DNA from: Blasia pusilla
Taxonomy: Eukaryota > Marchantiophyta > Marchantiopsida > Blasiales
Reading direction: 5' to 3'
NCBI GenBank assembly: GCA_050084515.1
Contig: CM114275.1
Coordinates: 8,928,001 to 8,992,000, forward strand
Length of the DNA: 64,000 nucleotides
Of the stretch, positions 37,691-49,740 are shown piece after piece (within the stretch, counting starts at the first letter, position 1; every line of letters starts with the position of its first letter). The position numbers and the translations under genes are program-made. The notes under the pieces are model-generated. The model made no database searches, was not told where the DNA came from, and worked only from the letters and a program-made list of their open reading frames with translations.

Positions 37691-37949
37691 CCCGTTGTAG
37701 GATCCGATCCCGCTCTCTAGCACCCACGGTGCTCGAAACGTTGCCAGTACGAAGGTACTCTAAGACAACTCCATCATCATGAATATCTCGGCCACTTATC
37801 GTCTCCTCACAGGCCTCGGGATCTAAGGACTCTCCACTACACCTCGCCATCGAAGTCTCCACACTCTGGCTCGCCATAGCCAACATGCCTAAATAAGCTG
37901 ACGCGTGCCATCCTGGCACTGACTCCTCATCACTCTCTCCATGCCATCG

Positions 37950-39407
37950 AGCTCTAATCGCATCTCGTTGACTCGGGCATGGATTACGACTCAACCCATC
38001 TGCATCTTGGTTGAGCGTCCTAGGTCTATGGACCACGTGAAAATCATTCGCCTGCAACAACAGAGCCCATCTCACAAGCTTCCCCGTAAGCTTGTCAGAC
38101 TCCATCAACCACTTTAGTGGTTGATGATCAGTGATGATGGTAAAGGGGTTGCCGAATAAATAACACCTGAAATGCGCAACAACCCACACTACAGCCAAGC
38201 ACTCCCCCTCATACAAGCTGTACTTCGCCTCGGCAGCGGTGTTCAAGCGGCTAGTGTAAGCCACCACAAACTATCTACCCTCATCATCATGATGGGTGAG
38301 CACCGCTCCAAGCCCCAGCATGCTCCAATCTGTGTGCAACTAGAAAGGACGCCCCCTGATCGGTCTCCTCAAGATGGGCGTGGACGTCAACGTGTCCTTG
38401 AGAAACTGAAATGCTCGCTCCTGCTCATCCCCTTAGTGCCACTCGTGATCCACCTTGGTCAGCAAGGTTAGCGGCTTCGCAATCGAATTGAATCCCTTGA
38501 CGTACCGCCGATAGAAGTTTGCCAATCCCATGAATGCGCGAACACAACTCACATCTATAGGACGTGGAATGCGTGAGATAGCCTCTACCTTTGTCTGCTG
38601 AACACCAAGGCCCCATAGATATATTGTATGACCCAAGTACTCAATCTGGTCGTAGAAGAACTTGCACTTGCCTGGATGTAGCTTTAGCCCATGTAATTGC
38701 AATCGTCGAAACACTTCCTCTAGATGTCACTCATGGTCCTCAACCGTGGTGCTAAAGACTACGATGTCATCAATATAACACCTAGCAAAATCCAGACCAG
38801 CCAAGATCCTATCCATGACCCTATGGAACTCAACCGGGGCGTTCTTTAACCCAAATAGTAAGAACCGCCACTCGTACAAACAATCCTTCCCGTGAGGATC
38901 GATGCCCCAAAATGCGGTCTTCTGCTTGTCCTCTAATCTGATAGGCAACTTATGGTATCCGGCTTGCAAATCCAATGAACTTAAGACCTTTGCGTGACCA
39001 ATCTCCTGAGGGGTGGGCATGGCATACCTATCGGACTTCGTCTGCCGATTGATAGGTCGGTAATCCCCACACATCCGCCTATTCGTCCAGTTGCCATGCA
39101 CATCCTTCTTGGCGGGTATGACAATGGCAGATGCATACTCCCCATGTGACATGTCCACTAGTCCTACTCCGACCAAGTCCTGGCTCCTACTCTGAATCAA
39201 AGCCCTCTCCATATCACTGTACCTATAGGGTCGTCGGAAGATCGGCGTATCACTCGACAACTCAATGCGGATCCCCGGTCCATTCAGCGTATCCAAATCC
39301 TCCATGCTAAACGCAAAGCAGCTCCTATAACTCCTGAGGAACTGATGTATTGAGCGCCGCTCTCCTACTGTCAACTTAGGGCCTATATTTGGCTCCCAAG
39401 TCTCCAT
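37950..39407 (-). pseudogene. Element I reverse transcriptase and RNase H
   Basis: 39407-38727 is an open RT frame with RMCGDYRPINRQTKSDRYAM, FGLKNAPVEF and the catalytic YIDDIVVFS. 38714-38433 is the connection (VRAFMGLANFYRRYVKGF), after a stop. From about 38340 comes RNase H, with SLYEGECLAVVWVVAHFRCY and ITDHQPLKWLM. The order and motifs are those of Ty3/gypsy Pol. Few stops separate the parts, which makes this the best-kept RT in the window. Confidence 0.9.
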
Positions 39408-39738
39408 CGTGACTACGGTAGGACTCTCCGGCGCGGGTATCGGTGGTTGCTATGGTGCAACCCATTCTCGAAAAAAAACACTCAACCGCTCTCCTACAGC
39501 CAAGTGCAAACTCTGATCTCCTCCACATGCAGTGCCCGGAACCACGCTCGATGCTATGGCTATCATCTCCTGGCGTACTTGCAAAACATCCTAAGAAGTC
39601 CAAGGGTGTCTCTCCTCATCTCCCTTGGTGTGTTGATCTCCTCAAGTCTTGCCCCCACCCATTGCCTCCACCGTCTCGGTAGGCATGGGGCTCACCAACG
39701 CAGCCACTATGATCTATCGCGATCTCATATGGCGTTGC

Positions 39739-40640
39739 TCAGCCACTCCCAAGGTGAAGATCCATGTCAAGCAGTTCAGGTCCATTGCCTAACCCAAGAC
39801 ATGGCGTCGTGATGCCTCTGACACTCACGGTACAGCCGTCACTCCTATGGGAAATCTCATCGTCCGCTCTCTCTCTCATCGGTGTTGGGCTCCACCAACC
39901 TCTGAACTTGGTCATCCCAAACCAAGCCAGAACCAGCCTCCTTGTATGCATAGGAAGCGGAAAAACTCACAAACGTGGGAAAGGTTGCCCGCGGCCTGCC
40001 TATCCTGTTGACCACAGTCAATGGTTGTCGATCATCGTGCCTCACTGCCTGTGATCGACAACCTGGATCCATAATGGAATCCACCAAAAAATGGGTGTGG
40101 TATCCAAGGGTGTCATCGTAGCACTCCCTGCTTCCTTTGGTTCCTCAAACCCGTCACGCTTCGGTGCAAACGCTTCGATGCAAATGCCTCGCTCCACGCG
40201 GTCTGCACGTGCTCATCTGCCAATCGTCGAAGCTCCTCAGTCGAGCCCCACAGCGGCACTTCTCCTCCACAGAATGATGCGGCTACCATAACACTCCTCT
40301 CCATAGAAATGTGTGGAATGGGAGTACCCTCTACATGGACATGTCCCTCAATCAAATCAATAGGCCAAGTGATGGCACTACTAAATGCTGCTAGGGTCGC
40401 CATCTCTCCTGGCCGTTGCTCGATCACTGCACTTGTGAATCGAAGAGGTAATGAGCTAAGGCGCCCATCACCTGACTCCCATCCAGGTGTGTAGGACTCT
40501 GACTCCTCCCAGTAATCCAAGGCAAACCCCATCGGGTATAACACTGCTCCACCAACCAAGACGTCGTAGGACTCTGCATCATTCACTATCGCCTTGCTAG
40601 ATCCCACCGATCTATCCTAACAGTCGTGACACACTCCTCT
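39739..40640 (-). pseudogene. Element I methyltransferase, catalytic core deleted
   Basis: 40607-40113 keeps the region before the methyltransferase (ERSVMVAASFCGGEVPLWGS). At about 40085-40095 the sequence jumps to the part after motif VIII, so motifs I, IV, VI and VIII (about 660 bases in element L) are gone. 40087-39857 still reads the C-terminal motifs (VVNRIGRPRATF, EPNTDERE). The protein cannot methylate DNA. Between 40593 and 40628 lies a 36-base piece of repeat A. Confidence 0.85.
40593..40628 (-). repeat. Fragment of repeat A inside the element I coding region
   Basis: Reads TGTCACGACTGTTAGGATAG and onward, the first ~36 bases of A on the element strand. It is flanked by two copies of one ~330-base coding segment (40986-40629 and 40592-40288). 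Confidence 0.8.
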
Positions 40641-41600
40641 CCATAGAAATGTCAAGAACGAGAGTATCCTCTGCATGGACTTGTCCCTCAATCAAATCAC
40701 TAGGCCAAGTGATGGCACTACTTAATGCTACTAAGGTCGCCATCTCTCCTGGCCGTTGCTCGATCACTGCACCTGTGAATCGAACGGGTAATGAGCTAAG
40801 GCACCCATCATCTGACTCCCATCCAGGTCTGTAGGACACTGACTCCTCCCAATTATCCAGGGCAAACCTCATCGGGTATAGCACTGCTCCACCAACCAAT
40901 ACATGGGAGGACTCTGCATCAATCACTATCGTCTTGGCTTGCACCACAGACTCATCTGTAGGATGTCCCGGTCGAATCCTCACCACGACCTCTTGTCAGG
41001 TGATATATTGTGTGGTTCTCGCTCCACCCAAGGATGTTTGTATCCGGAATGGACAACGCTCCACATCAACTCTCATCAAGCCCAATCCTCTAAATGATGC
41101 TTTCCCCAACATCACGGGTTGGGCTCCTAAATCCAACAAGATGCAGTGCGTACTAAAAGCTCTACCTCCGGGACTCACCAACTGGAAGACCTCTCCTCGG
41201 TTATCCAGCAACAAAACACCAAGAGAAGCCATGGCACGCTCTATCGCAGGTCTAGCGGGCATCTCCACCATCCTAGCAACCGCAGCCTACCATGAATCTG
41301 ACGTGGACTGCCGGAGCATCCGCTCCAAGGGCAGGTCCGTCACCTCCTCTGCAATCACCTCTGAACGTGATGACAGAACTCCAACTCTACGCTCACATAG
41401 CGTAGCGGCCAGCCGAAAAGCTTCGGCAGGCGTACCCCCCAATGTCGGAAGCAGAAAATAAAGGAGTGCGGTACACAATGGTGGCCGCCCCCAACAACGT
41501 GCTCGACACATGCCCCTCATGAGCATCAACAATAGGAGTCGTTGCACTCGCTTCTCCCATCGCCCTCCGTGCTTGCACACCAACAAAATCACCAACTCTC
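40640..41600 (-). pseudogene. Element I linker and protease
   Basis: 41595-41287 ends with GGTPAEAFRLAATLCERRVG, the post-gag linker also found in element O. 41271-40996 carries ILLDLGAQPVMLGK, where the catalytic loop Asp-Ser-Gly has become Asp-Leu-Gly. 40986-40640 contains VLVGGAVLYPM and continues in frame through RPGEMATL into the methyltransferase leader, showing that PR and MT belong to one polyprotein. Confidence 0.82.
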
Positions 41601-41929
41601 TAGGAACTCTGATCAGGACCCACCGATGGGGTCCTCATCACCTCGGACAACGTGAAAGATTGAGGAAGCCTAGTCTGTTTCCTGGCTTTCCCTCGTTATG
41701 GATCCAACTCTGCGGTTGCTCCAAGCGTCACAACTGCGGTTTCCTCCATCTGGGCAACCCCGCACATCCAACCAAAATCCTCCATATCTCTAGCTGCTCC
41801 ATATGATGTCGATGCCACGGATCCGGCATCGGGTAATCTCAATGTCATAGCGGCAATCTCCTCGTGTAGCTAATGTATCTGAGCAGCCATCCTAGCCTCA
41901 CGCTCGCCATCTCCCTCGACGCGTCTAGG

Positions 41930-43313
41930 TGGTAGGACTCTACCTCCTCCACGGGCAGCTCCACCACCTTGTCGGGCAACTCCAGCTCCTCGTCCCCCAA
42001 CGAAACTACCTATTGCACGATCTCTAGCCCACCCGGACCGGCTACTCGCTCTGATGCCATCTCTGGCCCTCGGTCCTGACGTAACTCAGGATGTAAACTG
42101 AAACACCTAGCACGTGTATGACCATACCTCTGAAAATAGTCACACTGATAACCTACTGGTGTAACACCATCTCCTCCTCCATGCTGAGGCACGCGTCCAT
42201 GACCTTGACGAGTACAATCGCGCTGATGATGGGCTCCACCACATGACCAAGTAATAGTAGGCGGTTGTTGCTAAGCCGCATATGAAGGCGCAGGTCTTTG
42301 TGGCACCGCCTCCCAATATCCTCCCTGAGCTCATGGTGCCACAGTCGACCTATCTCAGAGTCCACGTTGTTGCACAGGTGGTGCAGACAATAGCGACTGC
42401 TCTCGCCCAGAACCCATGGTGGCTACGCTCACCTCCGCCATATTGCGATCAATGTTTTCGGCCATCCTAAAAACATCTCTCAACGTAGGGGAGGTATTCA
42501 TAAGAAGCACCCGTGTCCGCAGGGTCCGATCCAGCATCGCGTACCATGACTGGATAGCCTGAGCCTCTGTCACCCCCTGAGTGACGTTGATCAACTGGCA
42601 AAAGCGAGTGTAAGCCTCACGTAAACTCTCACCGGGGTGCCTTTGGAAGTCGTGGATGCTCCACAACTTCTCCGTGCGTACCGCGTGGTAGCTCGCCCTC
42701 AACTCAGCAAAGAACTCAACCATAGGGTCGAACCTGGGACGAACCCGACTACACAATGCAACTTCACCCGTGGGAGTGACCCCTCTTAAAATGTCCCTAG
42801 TGGAAGAGGAAGTAGCCTCTCCTGACTTCTCCTTCTCATCTGGGAACGGCTCTGTCCATGACACGTAATGTGGGTCATAGTAGAGCCTCCACGCCTCGAT
42901 CTCACGTGCATATCTCTGAGAGAACTCATGGTAATCGTCCATGGGCGCCCCCTCTAAATGTTGGAACATACCGTTCCATGTTGTAAATGGGTTGAATTCT
43001 CTAGAGTTCTTGGCCGGTTGGGAGTTGCACCAACTCCTAAACTCTGCTATGAAATCGTGCAACTCAATTGTACCTACTCCACCTAAAAACCTACGTGGTC
43101 CTCTATCCCGGCCGTCCATCTCGTACGCCCAACTGGTAGGACCACTCATAATCTGTGGCAATGTGCTCACAAACTCCTCTACACCCTCCCCCTTGTCTGA
43201 CGATGACATAGAAGGAGGTCGAGGTGGTCCCTCACGTGGAGACTCTCGGAACCTCGCGCCACTTAGCGTAAAACCTCTAGAGCTACTCTCGGGTTCACCA
43301 CCTCGCCTCTAAA
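41930..43313 (-). pseudogene. Element I gag
   Basis: The main frame 43209-42355 (284 codons) has VGTIELHDFIAEFRSW, DFQRHPGESLREAYTRFCQL and the Arg/Met-rich NIDRNMAEVSVATMGSGREQ. The coding match to element O extends upstream to about 43313. The knuckle region (42192-42010) reads CDYFQRYGHTRARC, so its second Cys is Phe. A stop near 42355 separates the parts. Confidence 0.85.
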
Positions 43314-44934
43314 GTCCCAAACAAATGTCATGATGAACCTCGTGCCTACCTCTCATCCAATCACTCTCGCCTTGTGAGTAATCCCTCAATCACTCATCCC
43401 AAATATGCGGCACTCGATCTACACTCTCCCTCCCCGAGACGTGTACCGTGCGGCAACAAGCGGTGTGGTGCGGGAAATCGACCAGACTATCATCTCATCA
43501 ACAATCTACCCTCAACTCCGGACATCCCACACGGGTCTATGTTCTCTAAACCACATACATAAATGATGCTCTCAGCATCCACACACCCAATATCCCCAAA
43601 TAAACTACCAAAATTCTAGAATCCCTCACACGTGTAGGGTAAAGGATCAGAATGGATAACATGAACACATGTCGATGTCACTCCTCAACAATTGCAAATC
43701 TCGACCCCAACTCGGTCGTGGAGACAACTCCTCCCATCAACAAATCATACTCCTCCCGTAGTGACGCTGCTCAAAACTCCTCGATAGATAGTGCGGTTCC
43801 AGCGGAACGGTGCGGCATCGCAGGCGGCACGGAACGGCTATAAACGGCACGACCCTCGATGGCGGGATGCGGCACTCAACGACATACCCTCCTCAATCAA
43901 CAATAAACCCACTTTCTGCTCCAAAATGACAGTGTGGCTCTGCGATCGAGATGGTGCAGTGCGGCCATGAGCGGCACGGCGCAGCAATCGGCGGCGCGTT
44001 GCGGCTATGAGCATCATGGCACGATACTCGATCGTCATCGAGTGGCTATCGATCACAACATAGCAGCATGAAATCACAACTCAAACACCATAACCGGAGG
44101 TCATCTGCCATCACTGGTTGATGAAAAAACTACAATGACGATGGCGGCCAAAACAAAGTACTCGGTGGCGACGCAAGTTAGAGAATCAACGAACGTCGTG
44201 GAAGACCCTCCACTCCGTAACGGCGGCAATGGCAACCAAAGGATGGACAACGGACGGTGGAACCTTGATGGTGACGGTTGACCGTTGATGGTGAAGGTTG
44301 ATCGGTGACGATGACGGTTGACCATCGACGGCGGACCGTTGACGATGACTATGACGGCGACGGCCGCCGTCGACATGGCAGCTGGTTTAGGGTTTGAACA
44401 ATTTAATCCTAAAAATTTCCTAGCAATGGAAATTTTGCAAGATTGACCATAACGTTTTGCTCGAAACTCCAAGTTGTGCATTGTTTGTTGCACAGTGTGC
44501 ACAGCTTTGCAATCTACAACAACGATAAAAAATATTTAGATCAGACATTCTAGTAAAAACTGACGGGGAGTGTCATAAAGTCCAATGTCTCTTTCTCCTA
44601 CACAAAATTGGGCAGCACTTCCGCGCTGATTTCTCCCAACAGAAATGTAAAACCTATAAAAATACAAACCAGCAAGCTACATGGTGCTCCCAAGAGCACC
44701 GGCATGGGGCAACTCGCCCCCATAATCAATCCCTATCAGAAATTGGGCAGCGCTTCCGCGTGCCATTCTTCCACACAAAAAATCAGCAAATGCAAAGAAC
44801 AATCAAAGCAACCCTTGCTCTCGTGAGCAGTCACATGAGCCGTTGAATGGGGAACACAGTCCCCAACCTGCAAAAACAGCTAGTGATCATCGAGCTCCCC
44901 CATGAAGCTCTCTCACTCTCTCATTCTCTCTTTG
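43314..44934 (-). other. Element I leader between A1 and gag
   Basis: Untranslated leader, collinear with 32199-33747 of element O. It includes the GC-rich CCGTC/CGACGG units (about 44200-44370) and the duplicated 'ttgggcagc.cttccgcg' motif (about 44608 and 44745). No primer-binding site was recognised. Confidence 0.6.
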
Positions 44935-45420
44935 TAAAGTAAGATCCAATCTCTCTCTACGCCATCTCACACAATAGCTCTCAAAGGTGTACACTCTCTC
45001 ATGTCATACCAAATCCACTCTCCTAATTAGAGGCTTGGGTTACACTCACAAGGCAAGGGACCATAGCTCCGCCGCCTCATGCCAAGAGGTTTAATAAAGA
45101 GGGAATGAGCTCTCAAGCTATCTCTCTTTGAGGTATATCCCCTTCCCTCTCCCAAGCCCTCTCAACGGTAACCTATGCTCATAGGTCACCTCCTTGGCTC
45201 TTGACCTATTGTCGCAGGTCAAGGGCCACTTCCCAAAGTGGAAAGGCAACTATCCCCAATATGGAAACTTACCTGAAATAGTAAGTTTCTCTATATGACT
45301 CCAAATGAGCCGAAACCTCCCGGGGCCTCAACAGGTCATCCTCGACCTCCTGGGCATGTCCTCCACTAATCGTGTAGACGCTCTGCTAGATTCCATCAAT
45401 CTATCATAACAATCGTGACA
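44935..45420 (-). repeat. Element I terminal repeat A1
   Basis: 486 bases, element-strand start TGTCACGATTGTTATGATAG. It ends in ...cttactttac and runs into the leader 'aaagagagaatgagag' with no B sequence, exactly as A1 of element O does. Confidence 0.9.
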
Positions 45421-46370
45421 CTAGGCTTGCTCAGTCTTTCACATTGTCCGAGGCGATGAGGACCCCATCGATGGGTCCTTATCAGAGTTCCTACAGAGTT
45501 GGTGATGTTGTTGGTGTGCAGGCACGGAGGGCGATGGGAGAAGAAAGTGCAACAACTCCTATTGTTGATGCTCATGAGGGGCATGTGTCGAGCACATTAT
45601 TGGGGGCGGCCACCGTTGTGTATCACGCTCTTTTAATTTGTGCTTCCGATGTTATGATGTTGGGAGGTACGCCGACTGAGGTTTTCCGGCTGGCCGCTAT
45701 GCTATGTGAGCGTGAAGTTGGAGTTCCTGCATCACGTTCAAAGGTGATTGCAGAGGAGGTGATGGACCTTCCCTTGGAGCGGATACTGAGACCGTCCACG
45801 TTAGATTCATGGCAGGCTACGACTGCTAGGATGGCGGAGATGCCCGCTAGACCTGCAATAAAGCATACCATGGTTTCTCCTGGTGTTGCTTTGGTGGATA
45901 ACCAGGGAGAGGTCTTCCAATTGGTGAGTCTGAGAGGTAGAGCTTTTAGTCCGCAGCGCGTCTTGTTGGATTCAGGAGCCCAACCCTTGATGTTGGGGAA
46001 AGCGTCATTCAGAGGATTGGGCTTGACGAGAACCGATGTGGAGCGTTGTCCATTCCGGATACATACATCCTTGGGTGGAGCAAGTACCACACAATATATC
46101 ACTCGACAGGAGATCGTGGTGAGGATTTGTCCCGGACATCCTACAGATGAGTCCGTGGTGTGAGCCAAGGCGATAGTGACTAATGTAGAGTCCTACGACG
46201 TCTTGGTTGGTGGAGCAGTGTTATACCCGATAGGGTTTTCCCTGGATTACTAGGAGGATTCAGCGTCCTACAGACCAAGATGGCAATCTGGTGATGGGCG
46301 CCTTAGCTCATTATTGGTTGGATTCACAGGTGCAGTGATCAAGCGACGGCCATGAGAGATGGTGACCTTA
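45421..46370 (+). pseudogene. Element O linker and protease
   Basis: Resumes element O after the insertion. The frame 45444-46163 (240 codons) holds the linker (LGGTPTEVFRLAAMLCEREV) and the aspartic protease loop VLLDSGAQPLMLGK with Asp-Ser-Gly intact. A TGA at 46161 replaces a CGA (Arg) seen in element L; after it the second protease loop SYDVLVGGAVLYPIGF continues. Confidence 0.86.
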
Positions 46371-47600
46371 GCAGCATTTAGCAATGCCATCACTTGGCCT
46401 AGTGATTTGATTGAGGGACATGTCCATGTAGAGGATACTCCCATTCCTAAAATTTCTATGCAGAGGAGTGTCAGGGTAGCCGCATCAGTCCGTGGAGGAG
46501 AGGTGTCGCTTTGGGGCTCGACTGAGGAGCTTTGATGCTTAGCCAGTGAGCGTGTGCAAACCGCGTGGAGCCAGATGTTTGCACCTAAGTGTGACGAGTC
46601 AGAGGAACCCCAAGTAGGCAGAAGTGCTGCTATTATCCCTTTGGACACCACCGCGATTGTGTGGTGCATCCCAGAGAAGGGTATTCGGCTGTTGGATCTC
46701 TTTGGAGGGATCAACACAGGGTTAGCTGTTGTTTTGCATGTTGGAGTGCACGTGCAACAATACCTATATGTGGAGATTGATGATGTTGCGAGGCGCGCTT
46801 CACTTCACCATGTGGCGCTATTACACCTCCATTTTTCCTTCTTATTGTCTGCGTCCGCCATTCAGGGTTACCAGAGTTCCCTACCGACGGACATTCATTG
46901 TTGGGGGCGCAGGACTTGGAGCGGGTAGCGACCACATACTTGGTCATTGCTGGTTGGCTGTGTGAGGGCAAATCGAGTGTTGGACAAGATAGCGGGTTAG
47001 CTGACGCTCAGTCGAGGTTATTTTGGGAGATGATGCAGATCTTCCAAAATTTACATGAGCATCAGTCTCGTTCTCCAACATACATTTTGGAGAATGTCCC
47101 AATTTTGGGCGATTCGAGCTCCCACGTGTTGACAAGTGCACATTAGATACGCGCATGGATCGGCCCGGCAGTGTTGTTTGATGCAACGAGTGTGGGTTCA
47201 CGAGCACATTGCCCGCGTCTTTGGTGGACCAACTTGGTACCACATGAGGTATTGCGGAAGGCTAATGCGAGAGTGGAGCATCCCTCCGATTTGTTGGTGG
47301 ATTCTATATTGGATCTGAGCCGTTGATCACAGGCAGTGAGGCCGTTGAATGTGGTCAACATAATTGGCATGCCACAAGCCGTCTTTTCCACATTGGTGAG
47401 TTTTCCTGCTTCCTATGCATTCAAGGAGGCCGGACCTGCCTTGGTTTGGGATGACCAGGTACAGAGGTTGGTGGAGCCCAACGCTTGATAAGCGAGAGCA
47501 AGCGATGGGATTCCCCATAGGAGTGAAAGCAGTACTGTCACTATCGAAGGCATCACGACGTCATGTCTTGGGTCAGGCGATGGACCCAAACCGCTTGACA
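46371..47600 (+). pseudogene. Element O cytosine-C5 DNA methyltransferase domain
   Basis: 46554-46928 has motif I LDLFGGINTGLAV and motif II VEIDD. After a frame change, 46898-47146 reads motif IV as VIAGWLCEG (canonical PCQ has become LCE), then SGLADAQSRLFWE and motif VI YILENVPILG. After a stop, motif VIII TSVGSRAHCPRLWW follows with its second Arg now Cys. The C-terminal part (about 47350-47500) reads LVSFPASYAF and EPN. The Pro-to-Leu change next to the catalytic Cys and the frame breaks make it inactive. Together with element L it shows the domain is fixed in the family, between protease and RT. Confidence 0.88.
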
Positions 47601-47901
47601 TGGATTTTCAACTTAGGAATAGTTGAGCAGCGTCGTTTGAGGATGCGACAGATCACAATTGTTGCGTTGGTGAGCCCCATGCCTATCGAGGCGGTTGAGG
47701 CAACGGCTGGGGGCGAGACCCGAGGAGATCGACACACCAGCTAGAGGTGATCGGGAGAGACATCCTTCGACTTCTTGGGATGTTTTGCAGGTACGCCAAG
47801 AGATGATAGTCACAGCATCGAGCGTGGTTCCGGGTACTGCATGTGGAGATGGGAGTTCTATTGTCTGAGACGGGGTTGCACTATAGCAACCACCGACATC
47901 C

Positions 47902-48930
47902 GTGTCGGAGAGTCCTATCGTAGTCACGATGGAGACTTGGGAGTCAGATATGGGCCCTAAGTTGAGAGGAGGAGAGCGGCGTCCAATACACCAGTTCCTT
48001 AGGAGTTATAGGAGCTGGTTTGCATTTAGTATGTATGATTTGGGTATACTAAAGGGTCCAGGGATCCGCATTGAGTTGTCGAGTGACACGCCAATCTTTC
48101 GACGACCCTACAAGTATAGTGACATGGAGAGGGCTCTGATTCAGAGTAGGAGCCAGGACTTGGTTGGAGCAAGACTAGTGGAGATGTCGCATGGAGAGTA
48201 TGCATCTGCCACTATCATGCCCGCCAAGAGGGATGTGCATGGCAACTGGACGGATAGGTGAATGTGTGGAAATTATCGACCTATCAATCAGCAGACAAAG
48301 GCAGATAGGTATGCCATGCCCATCCTTGAGGAGATCTTTGTGCGATTGGGTATGCAAAGGTCTTCAATTCATTGGATTTGCGAGCCGGATACCATCAGCT
48401 GCCTATCAGATTGGAGGACAGGCATAAGACGGCATTTTAGGGCATCGATCCTCATGGGAAAGACTGTTTGTACCATGGCGGTTCTTATCATTCGGGTTAA
48501 AGAATGCCCCGGTTGAGTTTCAAAGGGTCATGGATAGGATCTTGGCAGGTTTGGATTTTGCTAGGTATTATATCGATGGCATCATAGTCTTTAGCGCCAC
48601 GGTAGAGGAGCATGAGCGACATCTAGAGGAGGTATTTTGACAATTGCAGTTACATGGGTTGAAGCTACATCCAGGCAAGTGCAAGTTCTTCTACAACCAG
48701 ATTGAGTGCTTGGGTCATACGATATACCCAGAGGGCCTAGGTATGCAACAGACGAAGGTAGAGGCTATTTCACGCATTCCACGCCCTACAGATGTGAGTC
48801 GAGTTCGTGCATTCATGGGATTGGAAAACTTCTATCGACTATACGTCAAGGGTTTCAGTTTGATTGCAAAGTTGCTAACCTTGATGACCAAGGTGGATCA
48901 GGAGTGGCACTAGGGGGATGAACAAGAGAG
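47902..48930 (+). pseudogene. Element O reverse transcriptase
   Basis: 47902-48261 covers the RT fingers (IRIELSSDTPIFRRPY, SHGEYASATIMPAKRD). Then a TGA, CGNYRPINQQTKADRYAM, and frame changes follow; the catalytic motif is near 48575, where its last Asp reads as Gly (DG for DD). 48644-48913 is the connection domain (VRAFMGLENFYRLYVKGF). A TAG at 48911 replaces TGG. Ty3/gypsy type. Confidence 0.86.
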
Positions 48931-48940
48931 AGCATTTTAG

Positions 48941-49738
48941 ATGCTCAAGGACATATTGACGTCCGTGCCCATATTGAGGAGATCAATTAGGGGTTGTCCT
49001 TTCCACTTGCATACCGATTGGCGCATGTTGGGGCTTGGAGCCGTGCTCACCCAACTTGACGATGATGGTAGAGAGTTTGTGGTGGCTTATGCTAGTCGCT
49101 TGAACAACGCTGCGGAGGCGAAGTATAGCTCGTATGAGGGTGAGTGCTTGGCTGTAGTGTGGGTTGTCGCACATTTCAGATGTTATCTATTCGGCAATCG
49201 CTGTACCATCATTACTGATCATCAACCACTTAAGTGGTTGATGCAGTCCGACAAGCTTACAGGGAAGCTTGCAAGGTGGGCTCTTTTGTTGCAGGAGTAT
49301 GACTTCCAGGTGATGCATAGACATGGGATGCTCAACCAGGATGTAGATGGTTTGAGCCGTAACCCATGCCCGAGTCAGCGAGTTGCGACAGGAGCTCGTT
49401 GGCATGATGAGAGTGATGAGAAGTTGGTGCCAGGATGGCATGCGTCAGCCTATTTGGGCTTTTTGGCTATGGAGAGCCAAATTGCGGAGACTTCGATGGC
49501 AAGGTCTGATGGAGAGTCCTTAGATCCTGAGGTCGGTGAAGAGATGAGAGGTGGTCGAGACATTCACGATGATGGAGTGGTCTTGGAGTACCTGCGTACT
49601 GGCAGTGTCGTGAGCATAATGCGTTCTAGAGAGCGGGATCGGATCCTACAACGTGCCAGACGGTTCCGATGGATGGGCATACATGTGTTGCGAGTGTGGG
49701 AGGATGGTATAGTGCATGTAGTGCCTCATCCTTCGTAA
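48941..49738 (+). pseudogene. Element O RNase H
   Basis: A 265-codon open frame: HTDWRMLGLGAVLTQ, AEAKYSSYEGECLAVVWVVA and IITDHQPLKWLM are Ty3/gypsy RNase H motifs. The tail (NQDVDGLSRNPCP and onward) is the tether to the integrase. It removes RNA from the RNA-DNA hybrid during reverse transcription. It is itself intact over this length but isolated by stops on both sides. Confidence 0.88.
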
Positions 49739-49740
49739 AG

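Larger units (their letters stand above)
35454..45420 (-). mobile_element. Element I: inner Ty3/gypsy-like element, full length
   Basis: Minus-strand element of 9967 bp inside element O. Order along the element: A1 (45420-44935), leader (44934-43314), gag (43313-41930), linker and protease (41600-40640), methyltransferase remnants (40640-39739), RT (39407-38433), RNase H (to about 37950), integrase (37690-36680), PHD finger (to 36346), B1 (36165-36030), A2 (36029-35590), B2 (35589-35454). It begins TGTCACG and ends ACGACA. CTAG stands on both sides (ACTAG if the border A is counted as target), and removing the element restores a continuous element O. It is the youngest of the nested copies by position, but it also carries stops and a methyltransferase deletion. 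Confidence 0.92.

Noticed and set aside
40934-41461. Plus-strand 175-codon frame
   Set aside because: Antisense to the element I protease and linker.
45623-46168. Minus-strand 181-codon frame
   Set aside because: Antisense to the element O protease.
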